DNA of 64,000 nt, from the NCBI GenBank assembly GCA_011109175.1, contig RDEW01000010.1, forward strand, positions 958,796 through 1,022,795. The letters run 5' to 3'. The notes under the pieces are model-generated. The model was given only the letters and a program-made list of their open reading frames with translations, had not been told where the DNA came from and did not search any database. Of this stretch, positions 11,345-23,316 are shown in pieces. Source of the DNA: Dicyema japonicum. Lineage: Eukaryota; Dicyemida; Rhombozoa; Dicyemidae. The first letter of the stretch is position 1, and every line of letters begins with the position of its first letter. Position numbers and translations under genes: made by a program.

Positions 11345-11673
11345 GAGAGAAAATTTATTATAAATGAATAAAAATTAAATTAAGGCATCTGAATGGCCAT
11401 GCTATTTCCCCTAACAATAGCCAACAAGATACGTTCTCGGAACCAACCAGTCTTCCGCGGATCCTTGGTCACAGCTTGAATCATGGAGCCGATCTTACGA
11501 ACCAACTCATCTGCTTGGGGGCCAAAGATTCCTGACGTTTCCACTGCGAATGGAACAAAAAATACTCCTCCGAAATTCTCTGGTACTTCCTCCTCTTTCG
11601 TTCTCGGCCTGCTTTGAAGCATGTCCTGGGTCTGAAGCAGAAGCAACCAAATTAGACGGGGAATAAGTATCAT
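11345..11673 (-). pseudogene. Family R LINE C-terminal remnant, divergent subfamily
   Basis: The minus-strand frame contains FVPFAVETSGIFGPQADELV and then RERILLAIVRGNSMAIQ with a stop near 11380. These are the two conserved C-terminal blocks after the RLE domain. The spacing differs from the other copies and the upstream nuclease is absent, so it looks like a truncated copy of another subfamily. Confidence 0.65.
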
Positions 11674-12430
11674 CTTTATTATACTTTAATTCCGTCATTT
11701 TCTTAATTTCATTCAATTTGCATCTTTTTTTCAATTTTCGTGCTTGCTTCAGAAGATTTTCTAAAACGTGTATTTTTGGTCTCTATAATGAGTATAGTCG
11801 CTTCTCTATTATTTCAGATTGTACTGATTCACCTCTGGATTTTATACATTCCCATTCTGGATATTATAGATTTTTTATCATCTTTATTATATTTTAATTC
11901 CGAAAATCTCTTTAGTTATCATTATAGGATGTGAACGAGATGGATGAATTGTTAAACCCGTATACAGAATATTAACGGTTGAGCTTATAACCCGTCATAC
12001 TGATATACTCATTTATAGCAACACTGGGAGATCTTTTATTGTCGGAATTATGAACTCTTCTCACCATACTTCGAATAACTTTAAAGACGTTGTTTCTTTT
12101 TCTTATTTTGCATCTTTTTTATTTTGATTTCCGTAATTATTGTGCAAAATAACTTACTATTTACTTTTGATTTTTTAAACGTGTATTTTTGTCTTTCTTT
12201 ATACATAGTAGTTTTCTGATTATATATTAAATAAAACCAATTCATCTCCAAAAAATGATTTTGATTATGCAGGTTCCATGACATTAAGTCTGAAAAAGCT
12301 CTGATTTTTATTTCCCACGTACATGGAATTGCTAACAGAACTCATTTTACTACACAATTCAGGTGATGGCCGCATCCTAATCTTGCAAGATGAACTCTTG
12401 ACCTCGCAGTTATTTTGATTCGGAGTCACT
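11674..12430. other. No recognisable gene
   Basis: Very AT-rich. Frames at 11740-11934 (plus) and 12081-12284 (minus) are low-complexity and give no family match. A 20-base motif (ATTATAGATTTTTTATCATC-like) occurs near 11315 and 11865. Confidence 0.3.
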
Positions 12431-12439
12431 TATTTCATA

Positions 12440-14260
12440 CGGTACCTTGTTAAGTGGATTGTTCACGATGAGTACGTTGATCGCAATTCTCTTGTGGATC
12501 AGATCTATCATTTGTTTATTACAGGACATTTACTTGGACTGCGAAATTCTTTTCGAAGGCAGCTAGATATCTGTCAGTCGAGCAGATATTTTGTTACGGA
12601 TGGATGGTAATTTTCATATTGAATTTACAGCAGATTGATAATCTGCATAATTCGCCGCGGATATCAATTCCTCAATATCAATGGAGACAAGAATCGTTCT
12701 TTCATGAGCCTTTTTCAGATTAAAAATATCTGTGATGAATTAGTCGACGTTGAAGATGGGTCGTGGTGAAATGGTGTTTCCGAAACTGTGCTGTGAACGA
12801 GAAAGTGGAAACGAAAGAGCATCGAAGCCGTGGATGACTTTTTCGAGAATTTTAGAATTAGCAGAAAGGAAAGATGTTGGTCTCAAGAGGTTGGGGTGTT
12901 TCTGGATTTGTTTGATTTTAATGCGGGAATAATTTCACCTTTCTTCTATATATTTGGGATTTGATGTTTTTTAGTTAGCAATGGAAGACATTAGTCAAAG
13001 TATAAATATTTCCAAGATTTTTTTAGGTTGATAAATCTGTTGTCGGCCCCAGTAGTAGAATTATTTTTAGTTGACAAAATGACGTTTTTTGTCATTTCAG
13101 AAGTAACATACTTGGATTTTGATTTTCTTAGAGATTTTATTTTGCTCTGTTCTTTTTTTCAATATCCAAATGAGTTTTGTGATTTTTGCATAATGAGGAA
13201 ATTTGACTGATCCATGATACGGGAGATTTTCTTCCTTATGTAAGTTCTTCCTACTAGTACAGACGTGGATCTATAGTTAGAGATTTATTTGATATACATA
13301 TTTCTTCTATTTCTTTTTTTAGTTGATTTTTTGTGTAATCTTCGAATTTATCTCATTTAATTTTTAGGGTCAATAATCGAGGTAGTCGAAGAGGTCTGTG
13401 GATCAGAATCGGATCGTGATATAGTGAAAGTCATATGTGACCTTCCGTGTTGCATCTTTGAAAAGGTTATATTAGCAGAATGATGTCTCCAGAGGTAGAA
13501 GTGCCTCATTTCCTGTTCGGGCTTCTAGTGTGACTTTTTGGGTGATTTGAGATATATAAGTCGTCCAGATCATGTTCAATGAATTCACCAAATTATTCGT
13601 TGCCTGCGAGCCTCTATGGAATTATTGCATTAGGTCCCTTTATGCTTCATTTTTCAAATAAAGTGTATTAAAGGGTCCTGGATCTGAGATTGGTTTTTCC
13701 TCTATGCTAATATTCGAGAGGTCAGAGTGCTTTGTTAATTGTAGAGAAACTCCTATTCTACAAGATCTTTATTCGAGAATAGATGAGAACGTTGGTGGAA
13801 AGGATATTGGTGTATTTGAGGTACTATATTCAAGTTTGAACCTACAGTGGATAATATGCAAATTATTGTCCATAAGACTTTTTTAATGACAAAGGTATTG
13901 ACTTTATGATAATTTTTTCACAGGTTCTACTTAAATGTAAAGGCGTACTCTCCTACGTTTGATGTGATCACAAGTTTGAAAAGTCTAAACTTTCGTGGCA
14001 ATTTCATAGCAAAACGCATTCAGTATTTGTTCATGGACGTCAAAGATTTTATTCAACACCCTGATTCTATTATTCACGCTGTAATAGCGTCCGACTCTCT
14101 TGGATAGATCATTCCTAACGACAAATCTTATCCCGTAGTGCTTGTTCCCACATGGAAGGAAGATTAGTTGAAAGTTCCTATGTTGTTCTTCGATCCCGTT
14201 GATTAGTTTAGTCTCCTAAAGGCAGGCGATGAAATCTTGTATTTTGAAAGATCCTCAGCC
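12440..14260 (+). CDS. Unidentified multi-exon host gene candidate
   Basis: A series of plus-strand frames looks coding, without matching any transposon. The first (12450-12606) reads VHDEYVDRNSLVDQIYHLFI and GHLLGLRNSFRRQLDICQSS. Removing a 24-bp GT-AG intron at 12607-12630 joins it in frame to CRLIICIIRRGYQFLNINGD and on to about 12760. Later frames give IEVVEEVCGSESDRDIVKVI (near 13400), FNEFTKLFVACEPLWNYCIR (near 13590), RETPILQDLYSRIDENVGGK (near 13760) and FDVITSLKSLNFRGNFIAKR (near 13980). The composition suggests a large, mostly helical protein. I cannot name it, and the whole span may be more than one gene. Several frame changes again need a single extra base. Exon limits are approximate. 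Confidence 0.45.
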
Positions 14261-14264
14261 AGTT

Positions 14265-15185
14265 CCTTCTGTTTCCAAACGCTAGAGAGTCCCCTGACGT
14301 TAAATGTGAGAAGGGAATGTCCAATGGCTTGATACTGTGTTTTCCAGACATTGAGTTCAAGAGCCACGTTACTCAACCAAAAAAATTTTAGAATTCTTGT
14401 TAAATCTATGATTGATGTTCTTCAAGTTGTTAGTTAGTTGGATTATGGGATGCTTCAAACCTAGTGTGGCCAAAAAATTGAAATAACTTAAAGTATAATC
14501 AATCAAAAGCTACATGTATCGGAGATTTAATTTTAATTAAGGGACGATCGATATCTTAATATAAAAAGTACCATTTGGAGCATCTAAAGTATGAAGGTCA
14601 TTAAGGAAAAGGTTGAACAGTGTTGGAGATAATGGGTTGTTGTTAGTGTTTGTGAGATGAGGTTATTGTGAATAGACGTCCTGAAGATTTTTTTATCTAT
14701 AATCTTGCGGGAGAGTTCAAACGTGCGATAGTATTGGGCTTTGAGGTGGGTTTTATGTCTGATATTAACATAAAATTTCATAAGATTGTTGGCATTTGGG
14801 CCTGGGGTATGTTGCGCGTTTGAGTATGGGGGAAACTTCTTTAGGCTCTTTCTTGTTTTTCATATAATAGAAGGCGAGTTTTGCGTGGCTTTTTCTCAGA
14901 ACGGCTTCTCAGCGTTCTTTGCTATGTATTGCAATGTTCCGTGTAATTTTTTTATTAGTTCTGAAATCTTTTCACTAATGTCAGTAGGCTCACTGTTAAG
15001 GTTTTTTTAATTTGCAGAGGTGCGTACCTCCTGAGAAGGTGGTGGATTTTGCATCACTCACTGCCAACCAATAGCACTGTTCGATGCAGAGTTTGAGAAA
15101 ATATGCTCTATTTTTTAATTACTGATAAACTCAGTAAAGAATGGAAGAGGTTTCCAAGGTGACCAATTGTACAGGTCATTCCCGA
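14265..15185. other. No recognisable feature
   Basis: Short frames at 14584-14781 (minus) and 14786-15010 (plus; hydrophobic, Phe-rich) have no recognisable family. No repeat shared with the rest of the window was noticed. Confidence 0.3.
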
Positions 15186-15189
15186 TCTG

Positions 15190-15330
15190 AGTTAGTTGAG
15201 CTTCTTTATATCAAAAATGAAAAGCTGAAAGTCCAGGACACATATGAGTACTCTACCGTCGGCTTAAGGAGCTGGTTATATATGGATAATCGAGCATTCC
15301 TGTGACGGTCAGCACTCATTGAACTCAAAG
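15190..15330 (-). pseudogene. Family J LINE fragment
   Basis: The minus strand reads DRHRNARLSIYNQLLKPTVE near 15320-15255, matching the 9.3-kb copy (DRHGNA then YNQLLKPTVEYACASW). At the DNA level ACTCTACCGTCGG and nearby bases are shared. It is a short fragment of the same element. Confidence 0.65.
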
Positions 15331-15403
15331 TCCCCTTAATAACCAATATATGGATGGAAATTTAAATTTAGGATATTCATGTTTGATCTCAATTTCAAAC
15401 ATA

Positions 15404-16110
15404 TCAAAGGTGCTCCAAGAATTTTTTGCAGAGTGAAATTAAGAGTTCGACTCCCACCAAGCTATAGATGATACTTTGCTCAATAAAATCAGAGCAAACG
15501 TGTATAGTTTGAATGTTACTCCACCCGTTCAACATCATAGACACTGTCTTGTCCTGGAGTCTTTGCCGACAGTCTTCCTTTATTTGGTCGTACACACGAT
15601 TGAGCAATGGACCACCAATTTGATGACGAGAAGGTAAACGATACCCAGGAAGAAGCATTTGGACGAATTTGACAAATTCAGAATGTTCTACAGCAGCAAA
15701 AAAGTGTTACTCGAATATTTGTATCTAGCGAGTTGAATATCAATCAATATTTTTTTTTATGACGTTGTCGTAGTAACGAAATTAATTAAAGACTAATCCT
15801 TCATCCTTGGAAGGAATTCGCTGATCAAATCACTTTCAGGTTTCGACGGATTTTCATACATATCAATATTAGTTCGACATAACAAATTATGCTGCCTCAT
15901 CAGAGGTACGAGACCTTGTACCTCCTTCCCGCAATTACGGCATCTGGCTAGACTCCCGGTTTTTCCAAGAATAATACGTTTATCGATGTGAACCCACAAG
16001 GCATCACGCTTTCTTCCAGACATTAAAAAAATCATTTAAATTTTTTTGATTTTTTAATGATTTAAATCATTGATTTTTTTGTTGATTAAAATCAAATGAT
16101 TTAAATCTAA
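15404..16110 (-). pseudogene. hAT transposase with BED zinc finger, N-terminal part
   Basis: The minus-strand frame starting at 16035 encodes a BED-type finger: RDALWVHIDKRII, then CRNCGKEV and H-x4-C (HNLLC). A second stretch (about 15745-15404) reads RYKYSSNTFFAAVEH, VQMLLPGYRLPSRHQIGG and MLNGWSN, the conserved start of the hAT catalytic region (..YR.PSR......DGWSN, with N for D here). The frame is broken around 15720-15790. Next to the start, 16021-16110 carries nested palindromes of ATGATTTAAATCAT type, which often lie at the ends of hAT elements. The C-terminal hATC dimerisation domain is missing. DNA transposase; cut-and-paste. Confidence 0.7.
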
Positions 16111-16369
16111 CAACCATGTTCATATTTGATCTCAATTACTAACATATCACAGGGGTGTCTTCACTAGGTGTGCCCACATAGCATAGTAATTAGTTCTGCT
16201 GTGATTCTCACATTGTTATCACTGTCTGGATGGTCAATCACCATTGCTGAAGAATTTGGTGAATTGATTGACCCATGTAGGATCTGACTATTCTGGTGTT
16301 TCCTTCAGTGATCTTCTGTTAAAATAAAAAGATCTTTATTCCATGTGACAAAAACTAAAGCTGCTTGAC

Positions 16370-16860
16370 GGTCAAGTTGCGCTTTTTCTTCTAGAGAACT
16401 ACATCCATATGCTGAAGCTCATATATAGCCTCTGATGTTCTCTTTCTTTCAGGCATTCTGACATCCTTGGATCATACGATTCTTCTATAAAAGTTTATAA
16501 ACGTCGGTTTGGATTGCTCGGGTTGTTCCTGATGTATGTTCAATGATGCTATATCCGAAGCTTGGAATTGACTCAATTAACAGCGCCTTGCTTGTCCTCG
16601 GTATTGAAGGCAGTGGATGTTGGTACAACAATTATCTATTCTCGAGGTTGGAACTTTACTGGACAACGTGAATCTCCGTATCGGTATTGCCTTAAGTCTC
16701 TGGCTCGACGCTTGCGAACTTTACTTGTCTCGTTGTGGGGTCATAGTTCACTAAAAGAGATCATCCTCTTTTTACAGAAGGAAAGATGAAGAATTTTCAC
16801 ACCACCCTCACCGACATGATCAAACGTGAGGTTGATTCCGGGCGAATAGCTGTCAGTCTA
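16370..16860 (+). pseudogene. Family R LINE remnant upstream of the CCHC knuckle
   Basis: Around 16430-16480 a plus-strand frame reads CSLSFRHSDILGS, equivalent to RCSPCFKHRDILLS in the 37.7-kb copy. Around 16640-16740 NLRIGIALSLWLDACE matches the LRIGI..RLG.DVC block just before the zinc knuckle. Intervening sequence is scrambled and no nuclease follows before the duplicated segment starts at 16868. Confidence 0.5.
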
Positions 16861-19322
16861 ACCTCAGAGACTTGATGTTGCACGAACAATAATATTGATC
16901 TCGACTTCTGATGATCAAACCTGTTTCACTTGTATATTTACTTTGTCTTTATTTTTCAATTGGCTTTGAGACGTTTTTTCGTAAGAGTGATTTCTAGAGA
17001 ATCATTGCAGGTCTTACATATTGGATTGTCCATTGGAGAGAGTGGCTTAACACCAGCGCGAAGTCAACCTGAGGATCATCCGGTGAATGGGAGCTCAGTG
17101 GGGGAATATTGGGTCCTTGTTCCGTTATGTAAGAAAAAACGTCCACTCTCCGCCATCATCTGAGCGCTTGAAGACGCGAGCTTTTACTTATTAGTGAGGT
17201 TGAGGGTAATTAACAAACTTGCAACTTAGAGAATCGCGTGAATGCATTACTGCCAATAACTTGCAAAGTCGATAACTCCGAAATCAGTAGATGACTTTAA
17301 GAAACTGATGTCACCTGACGTTGTTTGATTAACTCTGACGTAATTTTGATCCAAATATTAATACACTCTACTAGTATTCCAAGATCTGGTGATCGTTGAT
17401 TCTTCCTAAAGTGGATCTGCTCTCTTGTCACTTAACCTCGAATTTTAATATAAAAAATCAAATTTGGTTCTCTTATAACTGAACGATGCCCATTCCGGCT
17501 CCTCACAGTTGAAATTCTTGGTTTGACGAGTTACGTCTCCATTAGTGATGCCTTAATGCAGAATCGGATTATCTACAAGGACTTACAAACCACAAGACAG
17601 TAATCCCTAAAGAAACTAAAATTGCTGTAAAAAGCTGACAGTGACCAAGATACACGAAGACCAAAAATATTACAGTAACTTCGTTAACATTGAACATCGT
17701 TTCAGAGATTACGTGATCAATTTTGTTAATTCACTATACGAAGACAAACAGGAAAGAAAGTACCAATTAGATGATCCTGGAATTAATAAGCCATATAACT
17801 TTTCCGTGTGTTTTTCGAGTAACTCCACTGCTTCTTAGAAATGACCACGCTTTTTTTGAGAAAGTCTATAGAATTTTCTGGTCATTAAGTAGAGAACGGC
17901 CAAGTCAACTCGTTGGTCCATCATTAATGATTCTTTTTGTCATTTCGAATGTGTCGACACCTTGGAGGCAATTTTTATATTAGCGAAAAGAATGTCATTA
18001 ATCTGAATGAATATCATTGGCTTAGAATAAGTTTTACACATATAGGTTTAATATAAGAAAATATTAAGTAAATGAGTAAATAGAAGATAAGGCGCCTGGC
18101 TTCTATCCAGTTGATTGTGGGTCCGAATAAGGCAAATATAGTTAATAAATTCAATTGTACTTAAATTAATCGTGACATTTTTTATAAAGCCTATTAAGAT
18201 TTGACCACTACTAATAAGCCTGTTTGTTATACTCTTGCGTCTGTCTTTATTGAACTTTAAATCTTTCCATACCGAATTTTGGTGACCTGAGTTTTTGCAG
18301 TTAACTAGCACTGTCAATATGGTAGCTCCAACTGATGTACTTACTGCATGTTGAAAAATAAATTGTATAGAGAATTTTTATTACCCATCAAACTCAAAAA
18401 ACTAATCAAAGATAAGGAGAATACAAATCGACAATAAACCAGTTTTGGGTTTGAATCACGGCTAAAGAATCATGAATCACCGTATGTCTCTTCTTAACTC
18501 ATGAACTAGGACGATTTTTGTCAATAAAGTCAAAAATTCATATGTTCTTTGTAATTGATTAAAACTTATAAAAATGTAGTTTTTAGTCAAAAATATTACA
18601 TTAATCAAAAGTTATGAAGTCAAAAAAGTCAAAACTTTGGGTAATGTCAAAAAAGGTCAAAATTTAATTTTTAAGATCAATAAAGTCAAAGTTTTTATTG
18701 ATTTTTTAATTGTTTCATTTTTAGAGTTTTTAAATAAAATACTAGCGTGGGATCAATTATCATCATTTACCTTGTTGCAGCGTTCAATCAAGAATGACAT
18801 TGAAAAGATTCGTCTGTTGTTAAAAAACATCCTGATGGAAATCTTTTTTGGATTAAATTTGGGACATTTGTAACTGCAAAAAACAATTTTTATAGATTTA
18901 TATAGATCTTCTAAGAAGCATATCAAATTAGCATTTTTATTATTTTTATTACTATTTTATAAATGTCAATATTATAAGACCCATTGATTTCCTAGTCCCA
19001 TCTGCCGAAACATTGGTCGATAATTCACTAAGACTTTTGTTAAATCCGATTTTCCCTTGCATAAGTTAACAGTAAAAACTTACGAGATTTGTTTGAGAGT
19101 ATTGGACATAATCTTCCTTTTACTTACGCTTGTTGAAAAAATGTAGAACATTTATGCCACAAGCAGCTTGACAGAATTGAGCTATTTTTGAAGTTTTATT
19201 TTTATTTATTATAAATCTGAAAAAAAATTTGTTTTGATTTACGAAACAGATTTCCGGGGACAGAAATATGTCAATACACTTATTGGAAGAATTTCTGATC
19301 TCAGGAAAATATTTTTAATATC

Positions 19323-19652
19323 TTGTCGTCATTGTCTTCTTCGGATAACTTTTCGGTTATCGTTCAGATAATTGACGATTTTCTAAGGGATTTTGCGATA
19401 GATTGTGAAGAAGCTCTTCACATTCAGAAATTGCATTTCGGGGACGATGAGTCCTTTTGGCACGACACAGTTATTGAAAATGATCTCCTACCTTCCCCTT
19501 CCCGGGTCTTCAGACGAAAACTATTGATCCGTTTCACTACTAAGCTACTTATTGACTTGATCAGCATTTCCTGTTCTTTTTCTATGCTGCTCCACCTTTT
19601 TGCAAAGGCACAGTGGCATTTTCATTATGACTCTATACAGCACATGACATAG
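19323..19652 (+). CDS. Conserved 109-codon open frame of unknown function (copy A)
   Basis: The frame starts at an alternative start (TTG read as M in translation; no ATG at the very beginning), reads SSLSSSDNFSVIVQIIDDFL and is acidic in the first 60 residues. Copy B at 42498-42830 keeps it open (110 codons), differing by one in-frame codon (LHIQ versus LEHIQ) and several substitutions. The in-frame indel hints at constraint. However, the minus strand here lies downstream of a LINE linker and is open over part of the same span, so this could be an antisense shadow. No family recognised. Confidence 0.25.
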   Translation: MSSLSSSDNFSVIVQIIDDFLRDFAIDCEEALHIQKLHFGDDESFWHDTVIENDLLPSPSRVFRRKLLIRFTTKLLIDLISISCSFSMLLHLFAKAQWHFHYDSIQHMT

Positions 19653-19999
19653 ATCTTCCCTTTCGCGAGCCACTATTGTATGTTGATAGATATCCTTAAG
19701 TTTTCTACTCGATCCTATGTTTGTCAGCAGCTTCCTATTGTATTCATAACTGATCTAAGTTTTTCGATCCAGATTTTATTGTGGGGATTCTTAATAGAAT
19801 CAAAATTCCTTGTCCCAACGGAAGCGTTCTCTAATATTGCCTTTCAGAAATAAATGGGATAATCAGAGAGCCATCCAATGTAAATAGCATCTTAAAATGG
19901 TTTGCTTTCTGCTAACAATGCGTCCCCCATTTTTATCATCTAGAGTTATTGGAACTTTTTACAAACGACCTTAAAGTAAACGTACAACTTCGTGAAACT

Positions 20000-20470
20000 T
20001 TCTGTTGTCTTTCACGCTCTTTATGTGTTTGATCTGATCTATTGCCCTCCTCTTAGACTCCCGTTAACGACCTTGGTTTTCCATGTACGATTAGTTATGA
20101 ATCATAACATAACTTATGATACTTGTTTTTTACTTAATGTGAGCCTGGGAGGAGCAATAGCTAATATGGATCTGCTAAAGTGCAGTATTTATTATGAAGT
20201 CTATTTGGTTTTATATTTTAGTAACTTGACTGTTAGGACTGGTCCCGTGGCCTTACCACGTAGTTCCATGCCTGGCTGATAGCATGAAACCTGTGATCTA
20301 ATTTATAATTTGTTCTCTCGTAAAAGATGGAGTAAAGTTCCTGGAAAGTTTCTTTTTCCCTGCCATGTCTTCACATAAACGTTTCCTCTACACAGATGCG
20401 AATGTACACTGGCATTCAGATCACCAACAGAAAATCAACGAAGAATGTTATGTTCACAATATACCGCTGA
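20000..20470 (-). pseudogene. LINE APE-endonuclease and linker remnant in copy A
   Basis: The minus strand at about 20450-20350 encodes the GDLNASVHSHLCRGN-type segment of an APE endonuclease, where GD-N is the catalytic GDFN motif. Towards lower coordinates comes a linker resembling VVNRESKRRAIDQIK and FHEVVRLLYGR. The same arrangement is better preserved in copy B at 43100-43620. Stops break both copies. Confidence 0.5.
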
Positions 20471-20804
20471 GTGGAGTGTAGAAATCGTCAATTTTTTGAA
20501 TTCAATCCACCACTGTTGGGTGCATGGGGACAATAGTTATTCACTTTGAGTAGTACGACACAAATCATGTCGTTAATTTGAAATCAAGCTAATAATTTTA
20601 AATGAATATTAGAAATCAAGCTAATAATTTTAAATGAAGTATAATATAAATATTGTAGTTATAATATAATATAAATAATATAAGACTCGATTATTTATCC
20701 GTCTTTAATTTTTTTTGACAATGAGCTTTTTGAGAAGCATCGCTCCCTGATCAGAAAAATAGCCCATAAAGGGCGATTCGCCCCTCGTTGAGAACCACTG
20801 GTCT

Positions 20805-20930
20805 AGGGAATCGGATCGCTATACGAAAAGGAAATCCTCATGAGTGCTGCTGGTTATTTGAGCGAATCTCGCTCGCTATCCTGAGAGGTAATACCCACGC
20901 TGTTAGGGCATCTTTTAAATAACCGTTACT
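20805..20930 (+). pseudogene. Family R LINE 3'-end fragment
   Basis: A plus-strand frame reads LFERISLAILRGNTHAVRA followed shortly by a stop and AT-rich sequence. This is the extreme C terminus of the subfamily seen at 23.25 and 56.8 kb (LFERISLAILRGNSHAVRA). Preceding bases are not alignable. Confidence 0.75.
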
Positions 20931-20999
20931 TTATTTTTTAATAAAAATTTTATTTAAAGATACTAACAAAATTGGAAACGTGTCATATGGTTGTTGTTG

Positions 21000-21660
21000 T
21001 TACGAAACATCGAAAAACAAACCAGAATGCTATGACTTCAGAGCCGAAAAAAATATTGAATATGCAGATTCACCGGCCATCGAGTTGGTCCAGCCTTTTT
21101 TTGGAATTGATACTTCTGTAACTCGCCCACATGGCGATTGCTGAAAATTGTGTGTTCTACGAGCAATACTACTTTCTACAACAAAAGAAATGGGCTAAAT
21201 CAGTCCAAGACTCTATCCGAGATAGACATGGCCGTATTTTCCGGGGAAGATGGAAATTTATCTGGAGACCTTCAAGTCTAAATTTGATGAAGATATAACA
21301 GAGTTGAGTTTAGAAAGCTCTTATACATTCAAAGACTGCGTAAGTACCCAGTGAGCAATTGTCTCAGGACCCTGTTGAAGATGGTGTATCGGTTTCTAAA
21401 TTTAATTCACAGTCCTGGACTCTAAATTATACGATCACTGCCGACACACATTTAAGGAGCAATTGATAATTGTCGAGCACATTGAACAAAGCTCGAAACC
21501 TCGAATTAAAAAGATTCTGTCAAGATTGGCAATTACTTACTGGAGTGTTTGAACTGTGTCATTAGCAAGTGGGTTAAAAAAAACTCTATACTTCTGTGGA
21601 TCAAATTTCTACTCTTATTTATGCTGGACAAGTTACATATCAAATTATTTCAGTGAAAAA
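21000..21660 (+). other. Unassigned open frames
   Basis: Two plus-strand frames look non-random: ENCVFYEQYYFLQQKKWAKS and on to RGRWKFIWRPS (21132-21290), and KIYLETFKSKFDEDITELSL (21245-21330). Neither matches a family that I know. They may be host exons or part of an unrecognised element. Confidence 0.2.
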
Positions 21661-22261
21661 ATGAGCCATCAAAAATGGAAAAAAATATAAATAGAAAGAA
21701 TGAAAAGTGGAAATCATTTTTTTTGCTAACTGAAAAGTTTTTTATGAAGACTTTGTCGACCGAGGAAAAACCTATGGCTTGTCACGCATTATCGTTAGTG
21801 GGATAAAAAATATGGTTAAAGAGCGAGGATTACTTCTTACATTGAAGATAAAATTAAAATTCTCGAAAAGAAATTGTTGGTATCTGAGTTCCGCGAGAAA
21901 TTTCGCCTAAACCAGTGGTTCCCAACCTTTTTGAGAGTACAGAACCCTATCGACATTTTTCATTTTATACGGAACCCTTAGTTTTTGACAATTATCAGTA
22001 TTTTACTAATATAAAAAAATAAAATGCTAGTTAGTGAGATGGTTGATGTCTTTTTTTACAATCAACCAAAAAGAATCAACATCAAGCTGTAATTATTCCA
22101 TTTTTAACGTTCTGTCACTTGAAGCGAACGCAAGTTCTTCTTCCTCTTTTAATGATAGCTTGTTTCCAGTTATTTCGCACTCAGCATAGGATTTTTCACA
22201 CAAGCATAGAATTCAACTGATATGGGTAGAAAAAAAATTATTCGCAGATGAAGAAAACAAT

Positions 22262-23041
22262 GTGTGTGAATAATGTTCAGATTCTTATTTTTCGCAATAG
22301 ATACAAAGCATTTAAATTGCCTAGTCATTGTTAGAACACCACCAGCTCAGATACCCACACACGCATTCCAATCCAACGTTATATCCTCAAAATATGAATT
22401 TGTAAGATTGAAAATGTCATATCCCTTTGTTGTTCTGAGCAACTCTTTGCAACAAATAAAATCTTCAACAATGGATACATCGTTCATGTATCGAACGAAA
22501 ACAAGGAATTGCATTCTTCCTGTAATATCTGAACTTTTATCCACTTGAAGCGGAAAAAACACAGATTTTTTTATTCGCAATATCATCAGACAAATCCTTG
22601 ATGCGTCTGCTTACAGAATTATTAGAAATAGGAATTAAGTTGAGCTCAGCGGCAGCAATTTCTCCGAACATTATCTTGACTACATCTTTGCATTTAGGCA
22701 AAACAGTTTTGGCGTGAATATGCGATTTCAAATTTTTAGCTGCAATCTCAGTAACAGCATAACTAGCATGCAGTGCTTTTTTGTTTATTTTGAATATTTT
22801 TCGTAAAACTGGATGCTTGAAATTTATTCTGGTACAATTTCCGCATAAAATATTTTTTTTCTTTGAAAGTCCGGGTGCTTGATTGAGAAATAACGTCTAA
22901 GTTTCGTTGGAGCCATACCACTTTTCGCATGTTTTTCACCGCAAACAACACAAAGTGGTAAAGTGAAATCCGTGTCCCCAGTCTATGTGAAACCAGTTCG
23001 ATGCGATTAAACTTTAAGATATGCACTTCACAAGATTCCAT
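22262..23041 (-). pseudogene. hAT transposase (ZBED/SCAND3-like)
   Basis: Three minus-strand frames in order give an N-terminal region with HFVLFAVKNMRKVV, then TVLPKCKDVVKIMFGE and ISNNSVSRRIKDLSDDI, then LQVDKSSDITGRMQFLVFVR followed by DFICCKELLRTTKGYDIF and LDWNACVGI. This is the order in ZBED5/SCAND3/GTF2IRD2-type hAT transposases (MFG...LSNNTV.RRI..MS.DI ... LD.STD ... FVRY ... LDW..CVG). The catalytic Asp of LDES appears as VDKS. Frames shift between segments and the C-terminal part is missing, so it is inactive. Confidence 0.8.
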
Positions 23042-23082
23042 TTAGACACGTGCAAATTAAATTAATTGTTTTGAAAAATTAT

Positions 23083-23316
23083 TATTTTGAAAAAAAAATT
23101 CGTCGACCTTCCCGATGATGTTAAATTTGTTCCCCTTGCTATGGAGACTTCCGGATCCTACTCCCCCTCTACACTCGAGTTTTTCGGACGCACTGGAGAT
23201 CTCCGTGAACGCCGCTGGCTATTTGAGCGAATTTCGCTCGCAATTTTGAGAGGGAACAGCCACGCGGTGAGGGCGGCAACTACCTGACTTCTATTGTTTA
23301 AATTTATTAATTAAAT
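23083..23316 (+). mobile_element. Family R LINE tail nested in the hAT element
   Basis: The frame VDLPDDVKFVPLAMETSGSY runs to LAILRGNSHAVRAATT and a stop, followed by the 3' tail ACTTCTATTGTTTAAAT, the same as the minus-strand copy at 56735-57546. It is 5'-truncated within the KYVDLP segment and lacks 24 bases present in the 56-kb copy (between FFGR and TGDLRE). It lies inside the hAT element, so it inserted after the hAT arrived. Confidence 0.85.

Larger units (their letters stand above)
16868..20577. repeat. Long duplicated segment, copy A
   Basis: About 3.7 kb matches 39551-43748 in the same orientation with only a few percent visible differences. The match starts at GACTTGATGTTGCACGAACA and ends at TCGTTAAT. 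Copy B carries about 498 extra bases (40653-41150) relative to the junction at 17969/17970. Many differences are homopolymer-length changes. The unit contains a minus-strand LINE endonuclease remnant and a conserved 110-codon plus-strand frame. It may be a family of large repeats or a segmental duplication. Confidence 0.9.

Noticed and set aside
14096-14213. TAG recoded, from three in-frame TAG codons in an otherwise open frame
   Set aside because: The family of this frame is unknown, so the expected residues cannot be checked, and TAG ends other good frames. It may lie beyond the true stop.
16021-16110. Nested ATGATTTAAATCAT palindromes as a CRISPR-like array or an origin
   Set aside because: They adjoin the start of a hAT transposase and resemble the AT-rich subterminal repeats of such elements. 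Spacers are irregular and the genome is eukaryotic.
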